Origin: Planctomycetales bacterium
GTDB taxonomy: Bacteria; Planctomycetota; Planctomycetia; Planctomycetales; Planctomycetaceae
Reading direction: 5' to 3'
DNA length: 64,000 nt
NCBI GenBank assembly: GCA_028285345.1
Contig: JANQPT010000012.1
Coordinates: 1-64,000, forward strand
A model generated the notes under the pieces. That model ran no database searches and was not told the origin of the DNA. It saw nothing but the letters and a program-made list of their open reading frames with translations. The position numbers were made by a program, and so were the translations under genes. Positions 8,372 through 17,436 of this stretch are shown here, one piece after another (the first letter of the stretch is position 1; every line of letters begins with the position of its first letter).

Positions 8372-9202
8372 CTAGCTCCAGATCGCGGCCTCCTCTCCGT
8401 CGAGCCGCAACGTCAGACATTTCGCGCTTCCACCCGCCTTGATGAACTCGCCGAGTTCCGTGTGATGCACGTGATAGCCGCGCTGATTCAGTTCCCGCTC
8501 CAATTCCGGGCAACCGGTATTCAGCACGATGTGTCGGCCGATCACAACGGCGTTGCAGGCGAATCGGGCGGCTTCCGCTTCGGTCACCGCAATCAAATTC
8601 GGAATATGCTCACGCAGCGCGGTCTGTGCATAACCATCGAAGGCCGGCGGATAATAGATTGCTTCCTCCGGCGAAAGTGGGCAAAAACAGGTGTCGAGAT
8701 GATAGTAGTGTTCATCAACCAATTGCAGCGGAATCACACGGCAGCCGATCTGCGCCGCCAGCCACTGCATGCCTGCCGCGTCACTCCGGATCAAATAGCC
8801 CGCAAAAAGCGTTTGGCCGCAAAACAGCGCATCCCCCGCCCCCTCAAAGGCCCACTCGCCGGACATCGTTACGGTCTCAAACCCCTCGTCCCGAAACCAG
8901 CGCTCGTCGAGCGGTGTCTCACCTTGGCGTGCCTCATGCCGGAATCGTGAAAGATAGACCCGATTGTGAAATACCAGTCCCGCATTGGCCGTGAACACCA
9001 GATCGGGCAGACCAGCTTCGGCCGGCATCAGCCGAATATCCGCGCCCAATTGATCAAGCAGTTCCCGCAGCGCGTGCCACTGGTCTTTAGCGAGTGTCGA
9101 GTCGCTGTTGCGACTGCGGCTCATCCAGGGATTGATCTCGTACTCGATCCCATAATAATCAGGCGGACACATCAATATGGTCGGTTGTTCAAAAGTCGTC
9201 AC
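8372..9202 (-). CDS. Amidinotransferase-fold hydrolase (DDAH/arginine deiminase-like)
   Basis: 276 residues, starting at a GTG (9202). The guanidine-modifying fold is marked by LPDLVFTANAG (Asp67), the FEGAGD segment (Glu120, Asp124), the catalytic His in YYHLDTCFCPL (His168), and the nucleophile Cys262 in GGSAKCLTL. All catalytic positions of a Cys-His hydrolase of this superfamily are present. The family includes dimethylargininase, arginine deiminase and amidinotransferases; the exact guanidino substrate is not determinable. No arginine-pathway neighbours are seen. The protein is cytoplasmic, with no signal peptide. Confidence 0.82.
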   Translation of the reverse strand: MTTFEQPTILMCPPDYYGIEYEINPWMSRSRNSDSTLAKDQWHALRELLDQLGADIRLMPAEAGLPDLVFTANAGLVFHNRVYLSRFRHEARQGETPLDERWFRDEGFETVTMSGEWAFEGAGDALFCGQTLFAGYLIRSDAAGMQWLAAQIGCRVIPLQLVDEHYYHLDTCFCPLSPEEAIYYPPAFDGYAQTALREHIPNLIAVTEAEAARFACNAVVIGRHIVLNTGCPELERELNQRGYHVHHTELGEFIKAGGSAKCLTLRLDGEEAAIWS

Positions 9203-9250
9203 GATCGCGATTCGGTCCCGGTTGTAGAACGAGAGTCTATTGGGTGTTGG

Positions 9251-10015
9251 TTATGAGGTCGAATGTTCGATCTTCAGACCGGGCACAGCGCGCCGGATTC
9301 CGGAAATCCCCGCAGGCGTGACCTGCGTTCCCCACAGATACAGCCGGCGCAGTCGACTCAATCCGTGAAGATGCACCAAGCCCGCATCGGTGATTTGCGT
9401 GTCCTCGAGATCCAACTGCTTCAAGTTGGTCAGTCCCGCCAAGTGCCGCAGCCCCTCGTCAGTAATTGTCGCAGGCAAATACAACTGCTCCAGCTGCTTC
9501 AGGACGCTCAAGTGAACCACGCCGGCGTCGGTGATGTCAACGTCGCTGCTGAGCACAAGCATTCTGAGATTCAGCAGTTGGGCGACATGCACCAATCCGG
9601 CATCACTGATCCGTGTGCCGTTGAGATGTAGCTTCTGCAGCCCGGCCAGCGAACTCAAGTGCCGCAGGCCGTCATCCGTTACCGCGGTGTGCGAGAGAAA
9701 CAGTTCTTGCATACTCTGCAAGCTACCGATCACCTTCAACGCTGTGTCGGATATACGGGTCTCATTCAGGTAAAGTTGCCGGAGCCCGGATAGACCGGCC
9801 AGATGCGCAACACCGATGTCGCTGATCTGCGGAGGAAGCGTCAGGGTTTCCAGCGCGTGAAAATGGCTGATGTTCAACAGGGCGTCGTCGGTGATCTTCG
9901 TAACAAAGAGATTGAGGACGACCACTTCCCCCCGCGCGTCCCGCTCGACATCTCCTCCGTACTCCTCCAGCAAGTCTGTGGAGGGGGGAGCAGGGCTCGA
10001 ATCCGAATCTGACAT
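9251..10015 (-). CDS. Leucine-rich-repeat protein (cytoplasmic)
   Basis: About 254 residues from the ATG at 10015, chosen because AAGGGA sits eight bases upstream; a GTG/ATG pair at 10072/10069 would add 18-19 residues without a ribosome binding site. From about residue 35 to the end run nine or so LRRs of 23-24 residues with the ITDxGLxHL pattern, closing with a cap (AGISGIRRAVPGLKIE). Unlike the LRR lipoprotein at 5.4 kb there is no signal peptide. It is presumably a binding scaffold; the partner is unknown. Confidence 0.82.
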   Translation of the reverse strand: MSDSDSSPAPPSTDLLEEYGGDVERDARGEVVVLNLFVTKITDDALLNISHFHALETLTLPPQISDIGVAHLAGLSGLRQLYLNETRISDTALKVIGSLQSMQELFLSHTAVTDDGLRHLSSLAGLQKLHLNGTRISDAGLVHVAQLLNLRMLVLSSDVDITDAGVVHLSVLKQLEQLYLPATITDEGLRHLAGLTNLKQLDLEDTQITDAGLVHLHGLSRLRRLYLWGTQVTPAGISGIRRAVPGLKIEHSTS

Positions 10016-10218
10016 GCCAAATCCCTTGATAAACCGGCTGAAACGGCCGCCATCGGCCGCACCGGACATCACAACCAGTCAGCAGCATCATCAATTCCGC
10101 CGCTTTGATCAACCGGAATTCCAGTCGCAACCTCCGAAACGCAGAACTCGACTGATCTTCCTGCCAGCGTCGGACTGTCGTCCGCCCAACTCCCGGCGAC
10201 CAAACAAACTTCAAATCG

Positions 10219-10287
10219 ATCATCTAAAAATTAGAGGAACTTCTTGACGCCACCCCCGTTCCATGATTACCATCATCTAAAGAATTA
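10219..10287 (+). promoter_or_regulatory. Candidate BlaI operator repeats and promoter
   Basis: Two near-identical sites occur 53 bases apart: ATCATCTAAAAATTA at 10219-10233 and ATCATCTAAAGAATTA at 10272-10287. The first contains the dyad CTAA-aaa-TTAG (10224-10234). Between them is a possible promoter: TTGACG at 10244 and TACCAT at 10268 with an 18-base spacer. The second site would overlap the -10 region and start point. The arrangement suits autorepression by the BlaI product encoded 70 bases downstream. The repeats are seen; the binding is inference. Further downstream, AGAGGA precedes the BlaI start. Confidence 0.5.
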
Positions 10288-10355
10288 AACGATTGCCGGG
10301 CCGTCCGCGCCCATGTAGCGGCGGCGGGATCCGCCGGACACTCAGAGGACCATCA

Positions 10356-10754
10356 ATGCCCCGACAGGAATCAGAGTTCCCCACCGAGCTGGAACTCGAA
10401 ATCCTCAAAGTGCTCTGGGAGGAGTCGCCGCTCCCGGTCCGCGACGTGCGGGATCGGCTCGAAACGGAGGCAGGCCGCACGCTGGCGCACAGCACTGTGA
10501 TCACGATGCTGAACATCATGCACCGTAAGGGCTATCTGCGGCGCCGTAAACAGGGCAAATCATTCTTGTTTCGACCGAAAGTTGACAGACAGCAGGTCGC
10601 CGGACTGATGATGGGAGACATGGTCCAGCGGCTCTTCGACGGCTCTGCCTCCGCCATGATGCTCAATTTGCTCGAATCGGCCGAGATCGATGCCGACGAA
10701 CTTTCTGAGATACATCAGCTCATCGCTCAAATCACTAGGGAGCAGAACTCATGA
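10356..10754 (+). CDS. BlaI/MecI/CopY-family transcriptional repressor
   Basis: 132 residues from the ATG at 10356, with AGAGGA six bases upstream; the 21 extra residues of the longer frame are low-complexity. The winged helix spans roughly residues 8-75: TELELEILKVLWEES, then VRDVRDRLETEAG, the recognition helix HSTVITMLNIMHRKGYL, and the wing RRRKQGKSFLFRP. The C-terminal half is the helical dimerisation region. BlaI proteins are cleaved when a partner M56 receptor senses its signal. The receptor gene overlaps this stop codon by four bases (ATGA), so the two are translationally coupled. Confidence 0.92.
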   Translation: MPRQESEFPTELELEILKVLWEESPLPVRDVRDRLETEAGRTLAHSTVITMLNIMHRKGYLRRRKQGKSFLFRPKVDRQQVAGLMMGDMVQRLFDGSASAMMLNLLESAEIDADELSEIHQLIAQITREQNS

Positions 10755-13700
10755 CCTGGATTTCGCTGCTTGATCCGGAAATCTGCGGACGTGTTTGTCT
10801 GACGCTATTACATTCGCTGTGGCAGGCCGCGGCACTTTGGGGACTCGCCTGGTGCTGTGGCCGGTTTTTACGGCGCCGTGCGGTCGAGCGGCAATATGCG
10901 TTTCATGTTGCCGCGCTGCTCGGCGTGATGATCGCACTGCCGATCACCTATTCGCTGACGACGTTCCCCGAACAACAGTCGATTCTCCCGTCCGACGTCG
11001 TTGCGACCGCGAATGCGTCGGCCCGACCAGGACCCTCCACAGATGCAGCGGCAGTCGCTCCTGCTCCGCTTCCGGCTTCCTTGCCGGTTTCGAATGTGGA
11101 CGCCGTCATCGACATCCAAGACACGACTCTTCCCACAACGGCGATACAATCCGCTGCGATGCCTGAGAACGATGACACCGCGCAAGCATGGCTCACATGG
11201 ACGCCCTGGATCGTCTTGGCCTACGGCGTCTGCGTCGCTCTGTTCTTGTTCCGGCTAGCCGCCGCTGTCATCGGGACGGGACGTTTGGCGAAGCAGGCGA
11301 TGCCGATCACCGAGGGACCGATCTACAGCGCGCTGTGCGCGCAGGCTGAACGGTGGTCGCTCAAAATTGTCCCCGCACTCGTCCACACCGAGCGCATCGT
11401 TGTCCCCACCGTGATCGGCCTGTTGAAACCGACGATTCTCTTGCCAACCTCGGCGATCAGCGGAATGTCGGTGGCCGAATTGGAGTTAATTCTCGCACAC
11501 GAGTTGGCTCACGTGCGGCGGTTCGACATGTGGATCAATTTGCTGCAGCGGCTCGCCGAGGCGGCCCTCTTCTTCAATCCGTTCTTGTGGTGTCTCAGCC
11601 GTAGAGTCAGTAGGCTGCGCGAGTATTGCTGCGACGACATGACCTGCGATCTCGACACTGACACCACAGTCGAACCACGGCTGAGATACGTAGCGGCGCT
11701 GCTGCGCGTTGTCGAGCTGACGCGTAGCGGAGCGGCCGACACGGCCGACCTCGCCGCATTGGCGGCCACAGGCCGTTCGCCATCAGAACTACGTCGCCGA
11801 GTGGCCCGTCTATTCGGCCGTCCTGTCGCCGAACCGTGGCGGTTCACTCCGGGCGGAGTCCTGACACTGGTCTTGAGTGCGGTCCTCCTCACTGTCGGCG
11901 TTCCTGCCGTCAATTCACAGGCGGAAGCGCCCCAAGACCAAACCGAAGAGGCCACGAGCGACGACCAATTTCAGTTTCGACTGACGGTCGTCGGGCCGGA
12001 CAAGAAACCGGTGCCGCACGCGAAACTTGACGTGCGTTCCGAATTGAAATTCCTTGTGGAAAACATCCAGCAGGGCCGCTTCACGCGAAACCACAATTAT
12101 GGCACGCTGGCAACCTGCGACGAGAACGGCGTGTTCGCGATTTCCCAGACAAAACGACCGAAGCGGTTTAGCGTCTCCATCAAACATCCCGGATATGGCC
12201 CCTATTGGGCCGAATGGGACTCAAGCAGTCATCCGCAAGCGATCCCCATGCAATTCACCGCAGAGCTTGACGCCGGCTGGTCAGTGGGCGGAGTCGTCGT
12301 CGATGACGCTGGCCGACCGATCAAGGGAGTCGAGGTTCACCCGAGTGTTGACTTCAAGAAACGCCCAGGGGACGCGCGACAATTGGGAATGGGCAAACGG
12401 ATCAAAACCGACAAGCAAGGCCGGTGGCGGTTCGATATGGTTCCCGCCTCCAAGAATGACATTCATCTCTCCTTCAGCCATCACGAGTTTCAAGCACTCA
12501 GAAAGAGATATCCACGAAACGGTTTTGAAGTCAAACTCGATGCTAATCCGACAGCTCGTTTCGAACTTCAGCCCGGATTGGTCATCCGCGGCACCGTCAC
12601 CGATGAATCCGGTCAGCCGATTCAGGGCGCGCTCGTCAGAACCAAGTTTCGCAACGACCTGCGGGAGGCCGAAACCAACGAACGGGGCGTGTTTCGCCTG
12701 ACTGGATGCGAGCCCGTCATGGCACGTATCGTCGTCTCCGCCAAAGGCAAAGCGCTCGACCTCAAGGAAGTCCGCGTTGGCCCCGATATGGAGCCGGTCA
12801 ATTTTACGCTCAAACCCGGCGGCAAAATCCGTGTGCGCGTCGTCGACGAAAACGGAAAGGGCATCCCCAAGGCTCGAATTTTCTTCCAGCGCTGGCGGGG
12901 GCACATTGATTATTTTGAGTTCAATCACGTCAAGCGAGACACCGACGAAAACGGCGTCTGGGAATGGGACGAGGCACCGCTCGACGAAATCCAGGCCGAC
13001 ATCTGCCGTCCCGGTGGCATGCAATTGCCTTACCAGTCGCTGGTCGCACGCGATGAGGAATACGTCTTCACTCCGCCGCAAGCCCTAGTCGTCTCCGGAA
13101 GTGTGGTTGACGCCAAAACAAAGCAGCCAATCAAGAAGTTTCGCGTCACACAAGGGTTTGGAGGACCGAACCTGGGTCCGGGTACACAATGGAGCAATCG
13201 AAGTCGCTATGAAGCAACCGGCGGTGCTTATCAGACACAGTTTGATCGAATGTACGATGCGCATTTCGTGCGTATCGAGGCAGACGGTTACAAAGTCGCC
13301 GTCTCGCGCAAGATCAACGCCGATGAAGGTCAGGTGAAGATCAACTTTGAACTGAAACCGGCAAAAGACATCGTGGCGACGATTGTCGCCCGTAACGGCA
13401 AACCCGCCGCCGAAGCAAAAATTGCACTGGGAGTCGCCGGGTCGCAGATTAGCATCAACAATGGCGACATCAATGACGGCTCGACCTATGCCACCAAGTT
13501 GCGAGCGGACGAGAAAGGCCGCTTCAGCTTCCCCAACCGGAGTGAACCGTTTCAACTCGTGATCACCCACCCGGCGGGCTTCGCCCATTTGAAGTCCATC
13601 GACGGCCCCATCCCCCGCCGCATCGAGCTCACACCTTGGGCGCGCGTCGAAGGCACATTCCGGGTCGGCAAAGATATCGCTCCCAACGTTGTGCTCAGCG

Positions 13701-14380
13701 GGGGAGTTGAAGGAATTCACTCCTACGGCAATGACGTCCCCAATATCTTCACACATTACGAGACCACTACGGGCAAAGACGGCAAATATGCCTTCGAACG
13801 CATGTTTCCGGGAAAAGGCCGCATCGGACGCCGCATATTGCTGATGGTCGACGATGGAGCGACCGAGGTGACCTCCTCCTCACGAGTCGCGGCGGACTTC
13901 TTTTCCGGCAATACAACGCGGCTCGATTTGGGTGGAACCGGATCGCCGGTTGTCGGCAGACTAAAACCGCCTCGCCGCCATCGCGGCAAAGTGCTCTGGA
14001 ATTTCGCCCTCGTCACCGTAGAAGCCGACCTCACACCGCCCCCGATGCCCGATCCGCCGCCCGACATCGCCAACGACGCGCAAAAACGGCAGCTGTGGTG
14101 GGAAGAATGGAAGAATTCCGACGCCGGACAAGCCTGGAGTGCCGCGTACCAGAGTTATGAACAACGCCGATCCGAGTTCCCCTACATCACCGCCAGCATT
14201 GCCCGCGACGGTACATTCCGCATCGACGACGTTCCCGAAGGTGACTACGTTCTCAGCGTTCTATTCACACAGCCGAAATATGACGTTGGCATGATTCGCG
14301 CCTTACGCTTCACCGTCCCAGCTGACGACAAAGCGCCGACTTCAGAGCCGATAGACCTTGGAAGAATCACCCTCGAATAA
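10751..14380 (+). CDS. BlaR1-like M56 membrane metallopeptidase with tandem carboxypeptidase-regulatory-like sensor domains
   Basis: 1209 residues. The N-terminal 400 residues are a BlaR1-type receptor: TM helices near 15-35, 45-65 and 155-175, then the zinc peptidase motif HELAH (250-254) with a third ligand in REYCCDD (Glu291), and a last TM near 375-395. BlaR1 would then carry a penicillin-binding domain. Here there are ~800 residues of repeated beta-sandwich modules instead, each opening with G-x-V-x-D-x-x-G-x-P-I-x-G-A (for example near residues 515, 610, 695, 780 and 880). The sensor should lie outside the membrane. It presumably cleaves the BlaI protein encoded just upstream. The ligand is unknown; no beta-lactamase is nearby, and a sulfatase gene follows. 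Confidence 0.88.
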   Translation: MTWISLLDPEICGRVCLTLLHSLWQAAALWGLAWCCGRFLRRRAVERQYAFHVAALLGVMIALPITYSLTTFPEQQSILPSDVVATANASARPGPSTDAAAVAPAPLPASLPVSNVDAVIDIQDTTLPTTAIQSAAMPENDDTAQAWLTWTPWIVLAYGVCVALFLFRLAAAVIGTGRLAKQAMPITEGPIYSALCAQAERWSLKIVPALVHTERIVVPTVIGLLKPTILLPTSAISGMSVAELELILAHELAHVRRFDMWINLLQRLAEAALFFNPFLWCLSRRVSRLREYCCDDMTCDLDTDTTVEPRLRYVAALLRVVELTRSGAADTADLAALAATGRSPSELRRRVARLFGRPVAEPWRFTPGGVLTLVLSAVLLTVGVPAVNSQAEAPQDQTEEATSDDQFQFRLTVVGPDKKPVPHAKLDVRSELKFLVENIQQGRFTRNHNYGTLATCDENGVFAISQTKRPKRFSVSIKHPGYGPYWAEWDSSSHPQAIPMQFTAELDAGWSVGGVVVDDAGRPIKGVEVHPSVDFKKRPGDARQLGMGKRIKTDKQGRWRFDMVPASKNDIHLSFSHHEFQALRKRYPRNGFEVKLDANPTARFELQPGLVIRGTVTDESGQPIQGALVRTKFRNDLREAETNERGVFRLTGCEPVMARIVVSAKGKALDLKEVRVGPDMEPVNFTLKPGGKIRVRVVDENGKGIPKARIFFQRWRGHIDYFEFNHVKRDTDENGVWEWDEAPLDEIQADICRPGGMQLPYQSLVARDEEYVFTPPQALVVSGSVVDAKTKQPIKKFRVTQGFGGPNLGPGTQWSNRSRYEATGGAYQTQFDRMYDAHFVRIEADGYKVAVSRKINADEGQVKINFELKPAKDIVATIVARNGKPAAEAKIALGVAGSQISINNGDINDGSTYATKLRADEKGRFSFPNRSEPFQLVITHPAGFAHLKSIDGPIPRRIELTPWARVEGTFRVGKDIAPNVVLSGGVEGIHSYGNDVPNIFTHYETTTGKDGKYAFERMFPGKGRIGRRILLMVDDGATEVTSSSRVAADFFSGNTTRLDLGGTGSPVVGRLKPPRRHRGKVLWNFALVTVEADLTPPPMPDPPPDIANDAQKRQLWWEEWKNSDAGQAWSAAYQSYEQRRSEFPYITASIARDGTFRIDDVPEGDYVLSVLFTQPKYDVGMIRALRFTVPADDKAPTSEPIDLGRITLE

Positions 14381-14419
14381 AAGTCGCCAACACAACGGCT
14401 GGCACCATTCACGGGTGGC

Positions 14420-14563
14420 ACCGATCGCAAAGCGCATCGGTATGCCGCAGGCACAAGAGGCCCCAATTTCACCGTTCCCCGTCTGCCGCAACTGCAAGAT
14501 GAGTTGACACTGAAATTGCAGCCTCGTGCAGGCTCCGCCTGCCCCGATTGCTTCGCATTCGGG
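14420..14563. repeat. Cluster of three short palindromes in a 300-base gap
   Basis: The space between the M56 receptor and the sulfatase (14381-14681) holds three hairpins: ACCGAT...ATCGGT at 14420-14441, GCAGGC-tcc-GCCTGC at 14528-14542, and CCCGA...TCGGG at 14543-14563. There is no open frame of its own. None has a T-run. The style matches the other palindromic elements in this window. Confidence 0.5.
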
Positions 14564-14681
14564 CCCACCCGGGATATCGGCGCTGCACTCAACTTTTAAC
14601 ACGGTTTTCCTCGGCTCCCGCAGCGCGTTACAATGGCTGATCACTCACAGCCGTGTTACTCCCCGTCTGGAATTATGCCCC

Positions 14682-16211
14682 ATGCGCCTCTCAATTTTGC
14701 TCCGTCGATCAGCCTGCTGCTTCTGCTTGTTAATCCTTCCCTGCTTCGCAGCCGCCGCCGACCAGCGGCCAAACATTATTCTCTGCATGGGCGACGACCA
14801 CGGCTGGGACGAAACCGGATACAACGGCCACCCACACTTGCAGACACCGGTCCTCGACGAAATGGCGGCAGCGGGAGTGCGTCTGGATCATTTTTACTCC
14901 GCACATCCCTCTTGCTCGCCGACTCGGGGCAGCGTTCTCACCGGCCGCCATCCCAATCGCTACGGCACCTTCGCGCCCAACTGGTCAATCCGCCCTGAGG
15001 AAATCAGCATCGCCCAGATTCTCAACGATGCCGGTTACGCCTGCGGCCATTTCGGCAAATGGCACCTCGGCCCCGTCAAAGCCGGCTCGCCCACCAATCC
15101 CGGTGCGCTGGGGTTCGACCAGTGGCTCTCACACGATAACTTCTTCGAATTAAATCCCTACCTCTCCCGCAACGGCGGACCGCCCGAGCAATTCCAAGGC
15201 GAAAGCTCCGAACTCATCATCGCCGAGACCCTCAAGTTCATTCAACGCGCGAAAGCCAACGGCAAGCCCTTCTTCGCGGTCGTCTGGTTCGGTTCTCCGC
15301 ACGAGCCTTATAGCGGCTTGGAAAAGGATCTCGCGCTCTACGACGACCTGCCGGTTGAGTATCAAAACGAGTTCGTCTCGCTCACGTCAAACGAAACCGG
15401 CCAGCGCACACGGCGCCGGCTCGACAAAGTGCTCCGCGAGCGCTATGCCGAAATCACCGCCATGGATCGCGCGCTGGGACAATTGCGGAAATCTCTCGAC
15501 AAACAAGGGTTGCGGCAAAACACGCTGGTATGGTATTGCGGCGACAACGGCACCCCCAGCGGCGGCATTGTCACCTCGCCCTTCCGCGGCCAGAAATCCA
15601 CAATGTACGAAGGCGGAATTCGTGTTCCCGGCATCATCGAATGGCCGCAGGGTATTACCAAACCGATGATCTCAAAGGTCAACACCGTCACCAGCGACAT
15701 GCTGCCGACAATCTGCGAGATTGTGGGCCTGCCGGTTCCCGACCGGCCGTTGGACGGAATCAGCCTCAAGCCGCTCATCGAAGGCAAAATGCAGCAACGG
15801 GCCACACCCATCTGCTTTTGGAGCTACCAGCGCAGCCAACTCAAGCCCGCGCAACTCAAACCGTATATCGATCCCTCACTGCAACAGGGAACGACCCCGT
15901 TGGTAAAAATGGTTGACGGACTGTATACGCGCAATTTCCGCAATTTCCATCATCCCCCGATCACTGCACGTGACTACGCAGGACCGCGCGTCATACTCGA
16001 CAACCAGTACAAACTCGTTGTCGACGGGCAGGGTCGCGGAAAGTCCGGAACCGAGTTGTTCGATCTCAAAAACGATCCCGCCGAGAAGAATAACCTCGTC
16101 AAAGCAAAACCGGTCATCGCCGAAGACGTCGCCCGTCAACTGCGAACGTGGCAGACCTCGGTGCTGAGCAGTCTTTCCGGAGCCGATTACAAAGAACCAC
16201 TCGACCGCTGA
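14682..16211 (+). CDS. Arylsulfatase (family S1), secreted
   Basis: 509 residues from the ATG at 14682; the upstream extension crosses repeat DNA and precedes the signal peptide, so it is rejected. The signal peptide is MRLSILLRR followed by a hydrophobic core ending near residue 26. The sulfatase core starts with RPNIILCMGDDHG (Asp38 and Asp39, metal ligands). The formylglycine motif is CSPTRGSVLTGR, with Cys78 as the residue oxidised by a formylglycine-generating enzyme. KWHLG (lysine and histidine site) and a second metal site GDNGTPSGG follow. The likely role is removal of sulfate esters from polysaccharides in the periplasm. The S1 subfamily is not determined. Confidence 0.93.
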   Translation: MRLSILLRRSACCFCLLILPCFAAAADQRPNIILCMGDDHGWDETGYNGHPHLQTPVLDEMAAAGVRLDHFYSAHPSCSPTRGSVLTGRHPNRYGTFAPNWSIRPEEISIAQILNDAGYACGHFGKWHLGPVKAGSPTNPGALGFDQWLSHDNFFELNPYLSRNGGPPEQFQGESSELIIAETLKFIQRAKANGKPFFAVVWFGSPHEPYSGLEKDLALYDDLPVEYQNEFVSLTSNETGQRTRRRLDKVLRERYAEITAMDRALGQLRKSLDKQGLRQNTLVWYCGDNGTPSGGIVTSPFRGQKSTMYEGGIRVPGIIEWPQGITKPMISKVNTVTSDMLPTICEIVGLPVPDRPLDGISLKPLIEGKMQQRATPICFWSYQRSQLKPAQLKPYIDPSLQQGTTPLVKMVDGLYTRNFRNFHHPPITARDYAGPRVILDNQYKLVVDGQGRGKSGTELFDLKNDPAEKNNLVKAKPVIAEDVARQLRTWQTSVLSSLSGADYKEPLDR

Positions 16212-16261
16212 ATCGCACCTATCCGTCTCAACGGCAAAGTGATCATCTGCGGAGCCGCTTC

Positions 16262-17155
16262 ATGAGTACGACGTGGAAACTGGCCATCGCAGTCACCGTG
16301 ACGCTCACACTGGCCGCCTGCGCGCCTGTAGCGGAGTCCGCTGAAGACATCACATCGAAGAAGACGTTTCGCATCACAACGGCCGATCGAAAAACAATCC
16401 GTCAAATCCCCACGACGCAAGTAGAAATCCGTCTCGACGAATGGCCCGATCAGACGTTCCTATTGTGGACCCCGGAGTACGTCGCTCCTTTGGGTGGCAA
16501 CTGGGAACCTGACTTTACGCAGCAGAAATTCTCAAAGACACCCCGTGGTGGACTCCGCTGGAAGTATCCAGGTGCTAAAGCGGCTAGCATCATTGCCGAA
16601 ATCATTCCGCGCGCCGACTCCCTGCTTCTGGAAGTCCGCGTGAAGAACAAATCAGACGAAGACCTCAAGAATGTGGCCGTCCAAAATTGCTTCCATCTCT
16701 CCGCGGCGGCCAACTTTGCCTGTGACGACTTTAGCCGCATCCATCTCCGCACCGGCGGAACCTGGAAGTCGTTGAAGCAATTATCGCCCACCGTTGACAT
16801 GCCCATGTTCTATCGCGAGCAGTTCCTCGAAAAAGGGCGCGTCGATTCCTGGGGCGGCCGTTTCCGCAAGTACAACCAGAAGGCGCGGGTCGACCACCCG
16901 CTCATGATCTGCACGTCACGCGACGGCAAACAGGCGGTGGCCACAGCCTCGCAAGATTATCAATGTGTCTTTCACAATCAATTGCCCTATCTCAGGTGTA
17001 TTCACAGCCAGCAGGCGCCCCGTGCCCTGCTCCGCCCCGGTCATGAAGCGGTGTTTCGACAAGTGATTTACTTCGTCGATGGCTCAGTCGCCGAGTGCGA
17101 GGCGGCCTACAACAAGGACGTCAAAGACGGCCGATTTCAACCCGCCGCAGATTGA
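16262..17155 (+). CDS. Lipoprotein of unknown function
   Basis: 297 residues from the ATG at 16262, 50 bases after the sulfatase stop. The N-terminus is a lipoprotein signal with lipobox LAAC (Cys about 20). The rest is a beta-rich domain with the segments FLLWTPEYVAPLGGNWEP and SWGGRFRKYN and no recognised motif. It ends after a segment resembling a sugar-binding sandwich (RALLRPGHEAVFRQVIYFVDG). The close spacing and shared direction suggest co-expression with the sulfatase, so a role in polysaccharide handling is possible but unproven. Confidence 0.65.
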   Translation: MSTTWKLAIAVTVTLTLAACAPVAESAEDITSKKTFRITTADRKTIRQIPTTQVEIRLDEWPDQTFLLWTPEYVAPLGGNWEPDFTQQKFSKTPRGGLRWKYPGAKAASIIAEIIPRADSLLLEVRVKNKSDEDLKNVAVQNCFHLSAAANFACDDFSRIHLRTGGTWKSLKQLSPTVDMPMFYREQFLEKGRVDSWGGRFRKYNQKARVDHPLMICTSRDGKQAVATASQDYQCVFHNQLPYLRCIHSQQAPRALLRPGHEAVFRQVIYFVDGSVAECEAAYNKDVKDGRFQPAAD

Positions 17156-17320
17156 CACGCAAGCTGTGCGAAATCCCGCATGCAACAACTTGCCGATTCC
17201 GCGGCGACTTGCTAGCATTTGCACCAGTTGTCCTCGATCAAACGTCTGTGTGTGGTCATATTCGAATTTATTTCGTCAAAACTGACCCCAAGGGGCGCTT
17301 TTCAAGGTCGATCGAGACAC

Positions 17321-17409
17321 GGAGAGATGGCTGAGTGGTCGAAAGCGCTGGTTTGCTAAACCAGTGAGCGGGGAAACTCGCTCCACGGGTTCGAATCCCG
17401 TTCTCTCCG
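17321..17409 (+). tRNA. tRNA-Ser (GCT)
   Basis: A class II tRNA of 89 bases. Acceptor arms GGAGAGA / TCTCTCC with discriminator G. The anticodon stem CTGGT/ACCAG encloses TTGCTAA with anticodon GCT at 17355-17357. A long variable arm (GAGCGGGGAAACTCGCTC) and T-arm GGGTTCGAATCCC follow. No CCA is encoded. It faces the 3' end of the next gene 28 bases away. Confidence 0.96.
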
Positions 17410-17436
17410 CTTTCTTTTCACCTGGACGATCAGTTC

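Noticed and set aside
14415..14441. TGGCAC motif as a possible sigma-54 promoter before the sulfatase
   Set aside because: The -12 element is not TTGC at the required spacing, and the motif sits within a palindromic repeat.
17410..17436. Possible terminator after tRNA-Ser
   Set aside because: There is a T-rich run but no stem, and only 27 bases before the convergent gene end.
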